Source: Mikania micrantha (lineage: Eukaryota; Streptophyta; Magnoliopsida; Asterales; Asteraceae). From it: a stretch of 64,000 bases of DNA. Location of the stretch: the NCBI GenBank assembly GCA_009363875.1, contig CM018691.1, positions 123,567,404-123,631,403 of the forward strand. Reading direction: 5' to 3'. A program made the position numbers and the translations under genes. This document shows positions 33,178-43,107 of the stretch, piece after piece (the stretch's first letter is position 1; each line of letters starts with the position of its first letter). Under the pieces are notes generated by a model. It was not told the origin of the DNA, ran no database searches, and saw nothing but the letters and a program-made list of their open reading frames with translations.

Positions 33178-35354
33178 TTATATTAATATTAGAAGTAAGC
33201 TAAATAAATACAAGTATGTCAAAAGTTTACTTTTCCCAATGTCATCAAAGTCAACCATATCTTCCATGATATTAATATCTTTTCTTGATTTTCTAATCCA
33301 ATCCTGAGTGCACATTAGTGCTTCTATGACTGGAGCAGACAATGAACTTCTATATTGGTCAAGAACTCTTCCACCCGTACTGAATGCAGATTCTGATGCA
33401 ACGCTTGAAACTGGAATAGCAAATATATCTACAACTCCACAACAGTAAATTAACAATCAGAAATTAACATGTAATAAAATAATGAACTGAAAATATAATA
33501 AAACCTTTTGCCATTTTTGATAAAATTGGATATCTCGAGGAAGAAGCTTTCCACCTTTGCAATAGATCAAAATTTGGGTACCACCCTTTCTCTTTATCTT
33601 CAAGGTACTTTTGTAGTTCTGATTTAGTGTTGTATGAACTAAAACCACCACTTGATTGGCATTTTGAAAAAAAATCACAATCTCCCTCTGGAAAAATTTG
33701 AACATTTTCTTCACTTTCAGGAAATGCATTTGAACTCTCTGTGTCATACACCAATTTATATTCCTCAAACAATAACTGAAATGCGTCACTTATAGGTTGA
33801 ATAATTGAATCAACCTTTTTGTCCACTTCCTCTTGTTTGTCCTTCTCTGTTTTCTCTGAATTGCATATTATAGTATAACCGAACTTAATAACACGCAATT
33901 TCTGTCTAGGATCAAAAATAGCTGCAAAATAAAGCAACTTATTTATATCAGAATCATGTTGCCAATACTTCTCAAACTTAAGCTGCATTTTACTACCCGT
34001 AACTTTGCTCGTTAAATCACTAGAACCCCTCATCTACCTTAAATGGTTATCAATTTCTGTAATATCCTTGTAGAAAATATTAACAACTACATTTGTAGAT
34101 GATGAAGCTTTTATTGTCTTTTGTTTAAACTTTTCTAAAGCCTTAGATAATTGTCTTGCATAATGCCAATCTGTTGTAGTGGGAACATTATCACTACCCA
34201 AGTCATTCCTATAGTTTGATTCTTCCAAATCATACTCTTCAAATGCTTTCTCAAACTTTTCAGCCCTAACAGTCATCTCGTAGGTAGAGTTCCATCGGGT
34301 TGGGAAATCTAAACACAACAATGCTTTACTTTCAATGTTGGATGCCTTAACACACTTTTTAAACAAGTCTAGCCTTTTAGGGGATATTCTAATATACCGA
34401 ATGGCATTTTTGATACGATCAATCGGGTAGGTCTTACCACTAAGTCCATCTTGAACAATCAAATTAATTATATGTGCCATACACCGAATATGTAAAAATC
34501 TCCTGGATAACAACTGGTTTTTTAGTCTACTCTTCAGAAAGGAAACAGTATCATTGGAAGAAGCATTGTCTATAGTAACAGTTAGAACATTATCAATATC
34601 CCACTCTTTTAAACATTGAACCAAAACCCTACCAATATCTTCTCTCTTATGGCTAAAGATAGGTTTAAAATTAATAATCCTTTTATGTAAAACCCAGTTG
34701 TCATCAATAAAATGGGCTGTCACACACATGTATTTGATTCTCTGAACAGACATCCACGTATCGGTAGTCACCTTGATTTATTATTTGCAAAAACGATTTC
34801 AACTTGCCCTTTTCTTCAAGAAAGATTTCCCCGACATCTCTAGAAACCATAAACCTACTAGGTAGCTTAAAATTGGGACATATTGTTTCCATAAGCTTTC
34901 TAAAGCCTTCATGCTCAACGGTTGTGAATGGTAGCTCGTCTAACACTATCATCTACGCAACGGCTTTTCTACTTGTTTTGGCACAGAATTTCCAAGTTAA
35001 CTTCACCACTAGGCCCCCCCCATATCATCGTTCTTCTTTAAAAAGATGTTGGTTTGACCTTTCACCTTGTCGGGATGCTTCTCACATGAAATTAAGTGTC
35101 GATTCAAAGCAGACTTCCCGTTTCTAGACGGGTCAGCAGCAAATATCTTTAAGCAGTGCTTACATCTAGCTTTTTTCCCCCTCATCATCAGTGAATTTTT
35201 CAAAATCATCCCATACGCGAGAACGCCCCTTCTTGGTTGAATCTACGGTTTTTGCCTTCTTTTTTTGGTTTTGTTTTTTGACAGGTTGTGTTTTTATTTT
35301 CTCTGGCAGGTGAGAATCATCACTTGATAAATTCTCAATGTTAGTTGAATCCAT
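33178..35354 (-). pseudogene. hAT transposase, decayed
   Basis: The pieces run in order on the minus strand. A Lys-rich N-terminus (35166-35354) leads to a BED-type zinc finger with CKHC and, further on, NRHLISC (35009-35165). Next come the RNase H-like core with TTDTW and VTIDNASSND, which hold acidic residues, and then the conserved LDFPTRWNSTYEM. The region FAAIFDPRQKL follows, then the C-terminal hAT dimerisation domain (IPVSSVASESAFSTGGRVLD...EALMCTQDWIR). A GT-AG intron of 76 bases (33429-33504) precisely rejoins LSKMAK with DIFAIPV. Damage: a frameshift in the G/A run near 35175, another near 34770 and a TAG at about 34034. It is of the Ac/Tip100-like plant type and not functional as it stands. 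Confidence 0.88.
33429..33504 (-). other. Intron in hAT transposase (76 bp)
   Basis: On the minus strand the exon ends ATGGCAAAAG, the intron begins GTTTTATT and ends GTTGTAG, and the next exon begins ATATATTTGC. Joining the exons keeps the frame into the dimerisation domain. The intron itself is AT-rich, as plant introns are. Confidence 0.7.
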
Positions 35355-35466
35355 CTACAATAAGAAAACAAAATTATCAATGACGTAAATAAATAAATAA
35401 ATCAAAAAAGTGCAATTATATCTCTTTCTGTTTGTAGCTTTATGACTAGAAGCAAAACTGCAAGTT

Positions 35467-36052
35467 TCAACTATGGCTATGTAGTTTGAAGGGTAAAAGG
35501 GCTTCAATGGAGGATTACATGGAAACAACGATATCAGAAGTTGATGATCAAATGGTTGCCTTCTTTGGTGTTTTTGATGGTCAGAATTTAAATTATTTTA
35601 GGGGACAATGTAATCGATTTTAAAGTTTTGTTTTATGATCTTATAAGGTATTTAGCTCATGGTGGTTCAACAACAGCAGATAATCTTAAGAACACCCTTT
35701 TCAAGAATTTAAGCAATCATCCTAGTTTTGTGACAGACACTAAGACAACTATAGGTATATCGGAAATTGATTTTTATTAATTGGTTTTGATTGTTAATGT
35801 AATAGTATTGTTTTTGTAATCATAATTAACATGCTAAATATGTGATAAAGGTAATAGAAAAATTGTTTGTGAATCATTTTAATTGGCTGGCAGTTGAAGC
35901 ATTTAGACAGACTGATGCTGATTATCTTAATGGAAAAAATTCTCAACAAAGAGACGCGGGCTATACTGCATCAACTGCTGTAATTATTGGTGACCGGATT
36001 TTGGTAGCAAATGTAGGAGATTCTAGAGTTGTTGCTTGCAGGGCTGGCTCTG
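35467..36052 (+). pseudogene. Captured protein phosphatase 2C fragment (three exons)
   Basis: Three plus-strand blocks encode the N-terminal half of a plant PP2C: 35467-35579 (KGKRASMEDYMET, VAFFGVFD), 35656-35754 (HGGSTTADNLKNTLFKNL) and 35894-36052 (VEAFRQTDADYL, GYTASTAVIIGDRILVANVGDSR). GT-AG introns lie between them (35580-35655, 35755-35893), and both junctions keep the phase. The source is thus genomic, not cDNA. Known PP2Cs have a metal-binding FDGHGG; here the splice gives FDAHGG, losing that Gly. A 1-base deletion breaks the frame just before KGKRAS, and the C-terminal catalytic half is absent. It is inside the hAT element and opposite in direction to the transposase. Confidence 0.88.
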
Positions 36053-36869
36053 GTTGGTTGGTTGACTTACTACTTAATTTAGTAGTGCTTTTATCTGAGT
36101 CACATGTAAAAGTTCTGGAATATTTATTTGTCTCACTTTTTAAGAATGTAGCATCCATGACTCTGTGATTAGCCTAATAAGGTAAAGAATTTCCTATTGA
36201 TGATATTAAACATTAACTAAAAACATCAAGGGTGCATTTGATTCGCAGAATTCAATGGGATTCAATGAATTGGTTGTCATATGTACCAGTTGTGATGCGT
36301 TTGGTTGTCATATGTACCAATTTTAATGGGTTTTTTGATTCAATATTATTGAATAATGCTTTACTTTATATCAGGTTTTAAGTATTAGCCCACGTATATA
36401 TTTTTTTGGTGATTGATGCATTGGATGATGGTGTAAAAATACCACAGTAAGTATGCACTCTAACCTTGTTGTTCCAGCCTTGCAGGACTTGAAGGATCCT
36501 TCAATGGTGCTGTTGATGCTATGCAGTAATGCAGATGCAAGGATTTGAGTTTTTGGAAGGTTTACGTATTCTTTTTTGGCCGTATACTAGGTTAAATGCA
36601 GGCATGTGGGTTTTTTTTTGTGTATATTTTACGTGGGCCAGGTATTCAGAAAACAGAATTTGTTTTTTTGTTTAATATTATTAAGGTGTTCGGGCTTTGT
36701 ATTTTTTCGGGTATTTTGCCTTCAAGACCGAGACCGGACCAATACCCGAAATCCCATGAATCCCAGGACCGAATACCATTTGTAATGTAAAAAACCGGTT
36801 TCGGTTTCCGATCTTTTAAGGTCCGGTTATTCGGGTTTTTACGGGTACCCGGAATTCTGCTCACCCCTA

Positions 36870-36877
36870 TTCCCAGG
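36870..36877. repeat. hAT target-site duplication TTCCCAGG (right)
   Basis: Exact copy of 31945-31952. The original, empty site would read as one arm of a CCCAGGC...GCCTGGG palindrome. Confidence 0.92.
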
Positions 36878-37670
36878 CACATCGCCTGGGATCAGATGGT
36901 GGCCTGGGGTGTACCACCTAGGGCTAAATTCTTCAATTTCTTCGCTCGGTCAATCGCACTCGATTCCGATGCTCGTGTGCCTTCGTTTCCGCTTCCCCGG
37001 GACACAATCCTGCATAAAAATAAGAAAAATGTAAAAAGGAACGAAAAACAACTCACAATATAAACAATACTTACGAAAACAGACTCGATTATGTACAAAA
37101 ACGAATGTGTTAAACTAACACATCACCACCTGACCCACCACCTATGATCATTGTCTTCCATTTATGGTGGAGTTTTCATTTATAGTGGAGAGATAGAGTG
37201 ATGAGAGACTATAAAGATAGTTTGAATTTTTAAATGAGAAAGAGATAGAAAAATAAAAGGAAATATATAATGAGAGTGTTAAATAGACTAAAATATCCTT
37301 TATATATATTATTAAATCAAAAGGTAAATTGATAAAAATGGACGATCCGGATAAGGTTTAACAGTTTTCTCTTTAACATCGATTTTTCAAATGATACAAC
37401 CCTCATACATATATATATATATATATATATCACACCATTTTCGTTTTTCTTCAAGGACTTCCACTTGTGTGACGATTTTGACCTGTTTACAAGCAAAATC
37501 ACAAAACTTTTTCTAAATAAAAGTTGTTCTTAACGCCTTAAAATAGTAGATTAGAAAGTTTCACGATTTTATTCCAACAAGTTCTATTGAAAACTCACCC
37601 AAACAAGCCACACATAATCTGTCCAAAAGTAGGAGTTATAAAATTAAACATTTTACCATAAGATTTATTT
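36878..37670. other. Non-coding flank between hAT element and LINE
   Basis: To about 37115 the sequence continues the palindrome-rich flank seen at 31731-31944 (CATCGCCTGGG, CACCTAGGGC), then becomes AT-rich. A (TA)n run is at about 37408-37430. I recognise no gene or family in it. Confidence 0.5.
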
Positions 37671-37674
37671 ATTT

Positions 37675-40132
37675 AATGCCTACGCACTACACGCTGGTTT
37701 AGGAGAAAATGAGAAGCGCCAATTTTGGGATGGGATGGACGAAGTCGTAAGAACCATCCCCGTAGATGAGAAGATATGTATAGGAGGAGATTTCAATGGC
37801 CATATCGGGAAAGAGATTGAGGGATACCCGTCGATACATGGAGGCCAAGGCTTCGGGACCAGAAACGAGGGTGGTATCAACCTCCTGGATTTTGCGATGG
37901 CGCATGACTTAGGAATTGTAAACTCCATCTTTAAGAAGAGAGATTCACATTTGATCACGTTCAGCAGTGGAGGACATGACACACAGATTGATTATCTGTT
38001 GATGCGACGAGGAGATCGTAGCAGATGGTTGGACTGCAAGGTTTTGCCGGGAGATGCAGTGGTGTCGCAACATAGACTTTTGGTGACAGATATTGCAATA
38101 CGCAAGAAGTTGGTCGAGGAGAAGAAACATGAACCGATGATCATATGTGGTTGTTTAAAAGGAGAAAAGATAGCGGAGTTTAGAGACAAGGTTATTGCAG
38201 GGAAGGATAGCAGAATGTATGAGGACACAAACAGCATGTGGGAAGCAATGTCGGACAATGTGACAAGAGTCGCTCAGGAGACATTAGGAATGACAACTAG
38301 AAGGATAAGCGGGCAGAAAGAATAGTGGTGGTGGAACGACGAGGTGCGCTAGAAGGTTCGAGCAAAGCAGGAGAGGTTTAGAGAGTTGGTCAAGTGTACG
38401 GACGGAGTAGAGAAAGAAAGATTGAAGAATACCTACAAAGAAGCGAAAAGACAGGCGAAGAAGACGGTAGCGGAGGCTAAAGATAAGGCATATAGAGAGA
38501 TGTATAAATTTCATGAAACCAAAGAAGGAGAGCACGTCATGTTCAAGATTGCAAAGGCCAGGGAAAGGAAGAGACAAGATATAGGATTAGTGAGATTCAT
38601 AAAAGGAGAGGATGGACGAGTTCTAGTAAAGGAGAAGGACATCAGAGAGAGGTGGCAAACATACTTTAGTGAATTATTCAACAACACGGACAACGCAGAA
38701 GGTAGTGAGCATCTCACTAACGGAGAAACACAACGGAACAACTGCTATTATAGATGCGTTACTAAAGAAGAAGTACAGAGAGAGCTTAGAAAGATGAGAA
38801 AGGCGAAAGAGGTGGGACCGGACAATATCCCTATTGAAGTATGGATATGTTTACAAGATGAAGGAATTAGCTGGTTGACAACTTTTTTTAACACCATAAT
38901 CAAGACAGGCAAGATGCCGGACCAGTGGAGAATTAGTGTCTTAGTTCCCTTATATAAGAACAAGGGAGACGCACAATGTTGTACTAACTACAGGGGAATT
39001 AAACTGCTGTTTCATACTATGAAATTCTGGGAAAGAGTGATTGAGACAAGATTGAGGAGAGAAAATCAAGTGACTGAGAACCAATTTGGTTTTATGCCAG
39101 GGAGGTCGACCACAGAGGCGACACACATTCTGAGAAGGATGATGGAGAGTTATAGGGAGAAGAAGAGAGATTTACACATGGTGTTCATTGATTTGGAGAA
39201 AGCATATGATAGTGTGCCACGCCAGGTGATTTGCGATAGCCTGGAGAGAAGAAGTATCCCTTGGACGTATATAGAGGTGGGACTACACCAAGGTTCGGCA
39301 CTTAGCCCGTTCCTCTTTGCAGTTATTCTAGATGAGTTGTCGAGGTCTATTCAGCAAGACATTCCATGGTGCATGCTTTATGCGGATGATATCGTACTAA
39401 TGGTAGAAAACAAAGAGGATCTAAATGCGAGGCTAGAAGAGTGGCGATTCGCCCTAGAGAGTAAAGGCCTGCGCATCAGTAGGTCAAAGACCGAGTATCT
39501 ATACTGCAACTTTAGTGGTAGCGTCGACGACGATAACCATCTCACTATTGGAGACCAAGAGGTGTCAAAGACAGCAAGGTTTAAATACATGGGATCATTC
39601 GTCCAGCGTGACGGAGACGTTGATTGTGATGTAGCCCACCGCGTCCAGGCAGGTTGGAACAGGTGGAGAGCAGCCACAAGCATTCAATGCGACAAGAGAT
39701 TCCCAGAAAAACTAAAAGGCAAATTCTATAAGGTTGTAGTCAGACCGGCCATGATGTATGGAAGCGATTGTTGGCCAATAAAGAAGATTCAGGCTAGAAA
39801 GTTGGAGACGACAGAGATGAGAATGTTACGATGGATGTCAGGGCACACACGTATCAACAGAATAAGGAACGAAGTCATCAGGGAGAGATTAGGAGTAGCA
39901 TGCATCTCAGACAAAGTAAGGGAAGGAAGATTGAGATGGTTTGGAAATGTGAAGCGAAGGGACTTGACGGCGCCTGTACGAAGAGTGGAGAACCTCACTG
40001 TGGTGGGGAAAAGGTATAGGGGCCGACCTAGGTTGACATGTGAGAAAACAGATTCGCCAGGATTTATTAGAATTGCACCTCTCTGAGGACATGATCAATG
40101 ATAGAACTTCATGGAGATGTAGGATAAGAGTG
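37675..40132 (+). pseudogene. RTE-type LINE ORF: endonuclease and reverse transcriptase, 5'-truncated
   Basis: One reading frame contains the C-terminal part of an apurinic-type endonuclease (GGDFNGH, SHLITFSSGGHDTQIDYLL, SQHRLLV) and a non-LTR reverse transcriptase (FGFMPGRSTTEATHILRR, LHMVFIDLEKAYDSVPR, GLHQGSALSP, MLYADDIVLM with YADD at 39379-39390), then the C-terminal RTE region (RMLRWMSGHTR, LRWFGNVKRRD). Two TAG codons lie between the domains (38323 and 38350). Between SIPWTYIE and VGLHQG about 28-30 residues usual in plant RTE elements are missing in frame. A frameshift near 40040-40060 is followed by more RTE-like sequence (LHLSEDMINDRTSWRCRIRV), which ends exactly at the LTR at 40133. 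The 5' end is truncated near 37675, as is usual for LINE insertions. Confidence 0.92.
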
Positions 40133-40459
40133 TGTCACACCCCCAAATTCCCACTCGTGGTGTCAGTCCACGTGGGTGTGACGTGGCCAGGATCATAGCT
40201 CATGGTCATATAGAACGACTCTATATGAGTTACACATTCACACAGATTGTAAAGCAATATAAGTTTCATTCAATAAGCAGCGGAAAGTGTTAAATATCAG
40301 AAATACATATGTTTGCAGCGGAAAGTAATTGTTCAAGACACTACAAAGATTAAATTGTTTTCAAAACAGAACACATGCACACAAGCCTAGGACATGAGTC
40401 TATATGTAAGCTTGACTCCTTAGTGTGTCCTTGTGAGCGTCCTAGCGTGTGCTCCATTA

Positions 40460-40469
40460 GTTACCTGAG
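40460..40469 (-). promoter_or_regulatory. Splice-donor-like site in D LTR (CTCAG/GTAAC)
   Basis: Minus strand CTCAG/GTAAC. The 5' LTR copy (49172-49181) would be the functional one. Ten bases, ATTCTCAGGT, are exactly complementary to ACCTGAGAAT beside the acceptor-like site at 48693. Confidence 0.45.
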
Positions 40470-41211
40470 AATACATGCGAAACGTGTCAACTAAAAAGTT
40501 GGTGAGTTCACAGGTTTAGACAGACAGAAAAGTAAACAGACATATACTGGGTAATGTTAAGTTGTTTGTTGGATACTACGATCCGTGGAGTGTGTCAGTT
40601 CATCTTACCGAAACTAGACTGTTTCCGTTTGCCTCCGCGAGTCATCGCTGAACTCGCAATTCACATCGAAATTACACTCGTTATGACCTCCAGTCAACAT
40701 TGGTGCCGAGTGGGGCTAGTCAAACCCAGTAGTACTACGTAATTACGACTCGTTTGTTACACAACTAACGGTAAGGATAAGTGAGGACTTTAAGCGATAA
40801 TAGTTACACTCGAAAATGGTTTTCACAACATACCAGTCATACATCTAAAACAGTTGCATTGTATTCTCACCCCAATAGTTTAACAAAAGCAGTTAAAGAG
40901 TAAAAGTGGGGCTGTAAACTCACCTGAGTTTATGTTATGCGTTAGCTCAAAAGAGTGCAAGTGTAGCTCGCCGGCTAGTAGTCACCTATATCACATAGGT
41001 ACTATGAGTTTGTGTTCACAAGTGTGGGTCTCACCGGACCGTGTTAGTGTTCAACAACACTAAGTGGTTACGTAGGTCGAGTTGACCGTGTTTGACCGTG
41101 TCGATCGTGTTTGACCTAACGACCCGTTGGTGACGGTTGGGATCAAGTGTTCGTGTATCGTGCGGTTTTTGTATCGTGTGAAGTGTACGGATACCAAAAT
41201 CATTCCGATAA

Positions 41212-41868
41212 AGAAACTTACTATTTATGGTAAGTTTCTATTTTAGGAAAGTTTCCATATTTGGCAAGTTATGCATAAAATCATATTCCGATTACTCTAA
41301 CATGCATATTTATCCTAAATGAGCATGTTATCACATAGCACATAGTTACACATAGTCGGTTTAACATAGTTTGCGCGTAAAAGTTTCCTTATTTGGAAAG
41401 TTTCTAAAATAAGCATATTTTCACAAATTTAACAATCAACATCGCTTATTATCATCATATTAGTCCTAACTAGTCTATCAATCATGCTCGTTACAACTAA
41501 CATGTGACAATTTATAGAATTTACAAATAAAGTTACTATATTTAGTAACTTATAGAAATAACTCCAAATCAAGTTTCCCAATACTTATTCCTTCCAATAA
41601 CATCATATAATCACTAAATGAGCATGTTAGACTCAAAACATTATCATACATTTTGCTCATTTGAAATCTCGTGACAAAAAGTTACTATTTATAGTAACGT
41701 TTACAAAAATCATACTTTTGATTATTCTAGACATTTCCATGAATCAAGTATCCATCGCAATGGTTTCTAATCATCATTTTAAGCATAGCATATAAATCTA
41801 AACACATGCATGTGGTCATTTCATCAAAAATCACCAATATGTAACATAAAAGTTACTATTTTTAGTAA
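41212..41868. repeat. Four hairpins of TTACTA/TAGTAA type
   Basis: Stems: 41212-41239 (10-bp perfect, AGAAACTTAC outer arm), 41530-41551 (9-bp perfect, AAGTTACTA), 41681-41698 (8-bp perfect, GTTACTAT) and 41853-41868 (6 bp, TTACTA). The loops are T-rich. The outer stem bases differ between copies but remain paired within each. All are repeated in the LTR at 48846-51777. Confidence 0.65.
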
Positions 41869-42515
41869 TAATCATCAAATGACCATTTTTGACATGATCA
41901 AACATCCTAAATCATGTAGGACATCATCAATATCACATCTAGCAACATTTCAATATCAAAAATCGTCAAACACATCATGGATCGTGCATGCATGTGGATC
42001 AAAGTAACCATTTCTTAGTTAAATCAACAAATAGCCATTAAATCTTAATAGTATCATCATAGATCACCATCATTTCACCAAATCAGTAGCAAACACATTC
42101 ATTAACAGATTATTAGCATCAAAAATTCGTGACAATGGTAGTGGTGGTGATGCATGTGGCCTAGATGGCTTGCATGTGCGATTTCAAGTGCTAAAACCCG
42201 AAATAGTGTTAAGAAACTACCTTAGGAGGTGCAAGATAATCAAGATAAGGCTGGAGCAGATGTGTATGGCTTCAAGACGTCCAGAAACAGCCTCTACAGC
42301 GGCTTCGACTCGTGCAAGGTGGTAATGGGTGTCTTCTAACTTGCTCCAAGCTTCCAAATGACTTCAATCCTTCAACAAAGTCTTCCAATGGTACAATGGT
42401 GGTGTAACAGAGGGTAGATGGTCGAGAAAGAAGGTTTCAGTCGCGAGGAATCGGAGGAAGAATAAACAGAATGATTAACATTTGGATTTATAAGATTTTT
42501 GCGTGTTGGGGTCTT

Positions 42516-42724
42516 CGCGTACCGCGGAGACTGCCCAAAAAGCAACCCCGCGTACCGCGGTGATTAAAATAATAATTCTGTTCCCGAAACACGCCGCGTA
42601 CCGCGGTGGTGGAAGATGATCGGTCGTCGCGTACCGCGACGTTTTTCGGAGAATTCAAATTTCCCCGCTCAAGCTTCGCGTACCGCGAAAGCCCAATTGA
42701 TTGCCCATCGCGTACCGCGATGGG
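42516..42724. repeat. Six CGCG-TAC-CGCG hairpins in U3
   Basis: The 11-base core CGCGTACCGCG starts at 42516, 42549, 42595, 42628, 42677 and 42709. Stem extensions differ yet pair: GTCTT with GAGAC (one T-G), C with G, CGC with GTG (one G-T), CGT with ACG, TT with AA, and CCCAT with ATGGG (a perfect 9-bp stem). The loop is always TAC. Copies lie at about 51225-51435 and 56133-56345. The core contains GTAC (SBP-box core) and CGCG (CAMTA core). Confidence 0.85.
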
Positions 42725-43067
42725 TTTCGGCTGAGTCCAATAGGCCCAATTCATTGTTTTGAACCGAATCTTTCGTATTTCTCGAATACGATCATCGTTT
42801 CTCGTTCTATTGGTCTTGTTCTAGCTAATTTAGGTTCACCGAACCTAAGTGCAGTGTTTTCGTGTTACCGCTTGATCCGTTCACCAACGTTCGTCATTCA
42901 AGACACGTGCGAGTGTTGTGCGATAATTCCTCGAATTATCGGCGTGTTCAGACTGTTGTGCCACGTGTCACACTAAATGCATTTATTCTAGTGCCACGTA
43001 TGAAATAATAATAAACATTTTTATTAAAATAATAGAGTTGCTGACCTGGAAATTACGAGGTGTCACA

Positions 43068-43078
43068 TCATCCCCTAG
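43068..43078 (-). other. Polypurine tract of element D
   Basis: Minus strand CTAGGGGATGA directly before the LTR start TGTGACACC. Repeated at 51778-51788 and 56684-56694 for E and F. Confidence 0.75.
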
Positions 43079-43107
43079 TTATTGGGAATTTCGTCCCGAA
43101 ATTCAGT

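Larger units (their letters stand above)
31953..36869 (-). mobile_element. hAT DNA transposon (4917 bp) with captured PP2C exons
   Basis: The left end is CAGGGGTGAGCA and the right end, inverted, is TAGGGGTGAGCA: an 11-base perfect terminal inverted repeat after one mismatch. TTCCCAGG duplications flank it. Inside are a decayed transposase (33178-35354, minus strand) and a fragment of a host protein phosphatase 2C gene (35467-36052, plus strand). The 1.2 kb at 31953-33177 and the 0.8 kb at 36053-36869 are non-coding; the latter has a GGGTGCATTTGATTCGC motif at about 36229 that could be a MITE end. It interrupts the flank of the Tekay array. Confidence 0.93.
40133..43067 (-). mobile_element. 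3' LTR of Tekay element D (2935 bp)
   Basis: Starts TGTCACACCCCC and ends GTGTCACA before a polypurine tract. It matches the LTR at 48846-51777 almost base for base. It inserted into the RTE LINE; the five bases before it are GAGTG, the presumed target duplication, whose partner lies outside the window. It contains a donor-like site (40460-40469), four TTACTA/TAGTAA hairpins (41212-41868), six CGCG-TAC-CGCG hairpins (42516-42724) and a 9-bp palindrome (42921-42941). A weak TATA candidate (CAGTATATGTC, minus strand) is at about 40541-40550. No coding sequence is seen. Confidence 0.93.

Noticed and set aside
36470..36560. Possible further captured exon (TTGCAG followed by GGACTTGAAGG)
   Set aside because: An acceptor-like site precedes a short open stretch, but I recognise no family and it is not PP2C-like.
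37408..37430. (TA)n run as a possible origin or regulatory site
   Set aside because: A simple microsatellite in non-coding flank; nothing around it supports a function.
42516..42724. Reading the CGCGTACCGCG copies as a transposon-end or MITE cluster
   Set aside because: No target duplications or shared flanks outside the hairpin stems, and the units are too short.
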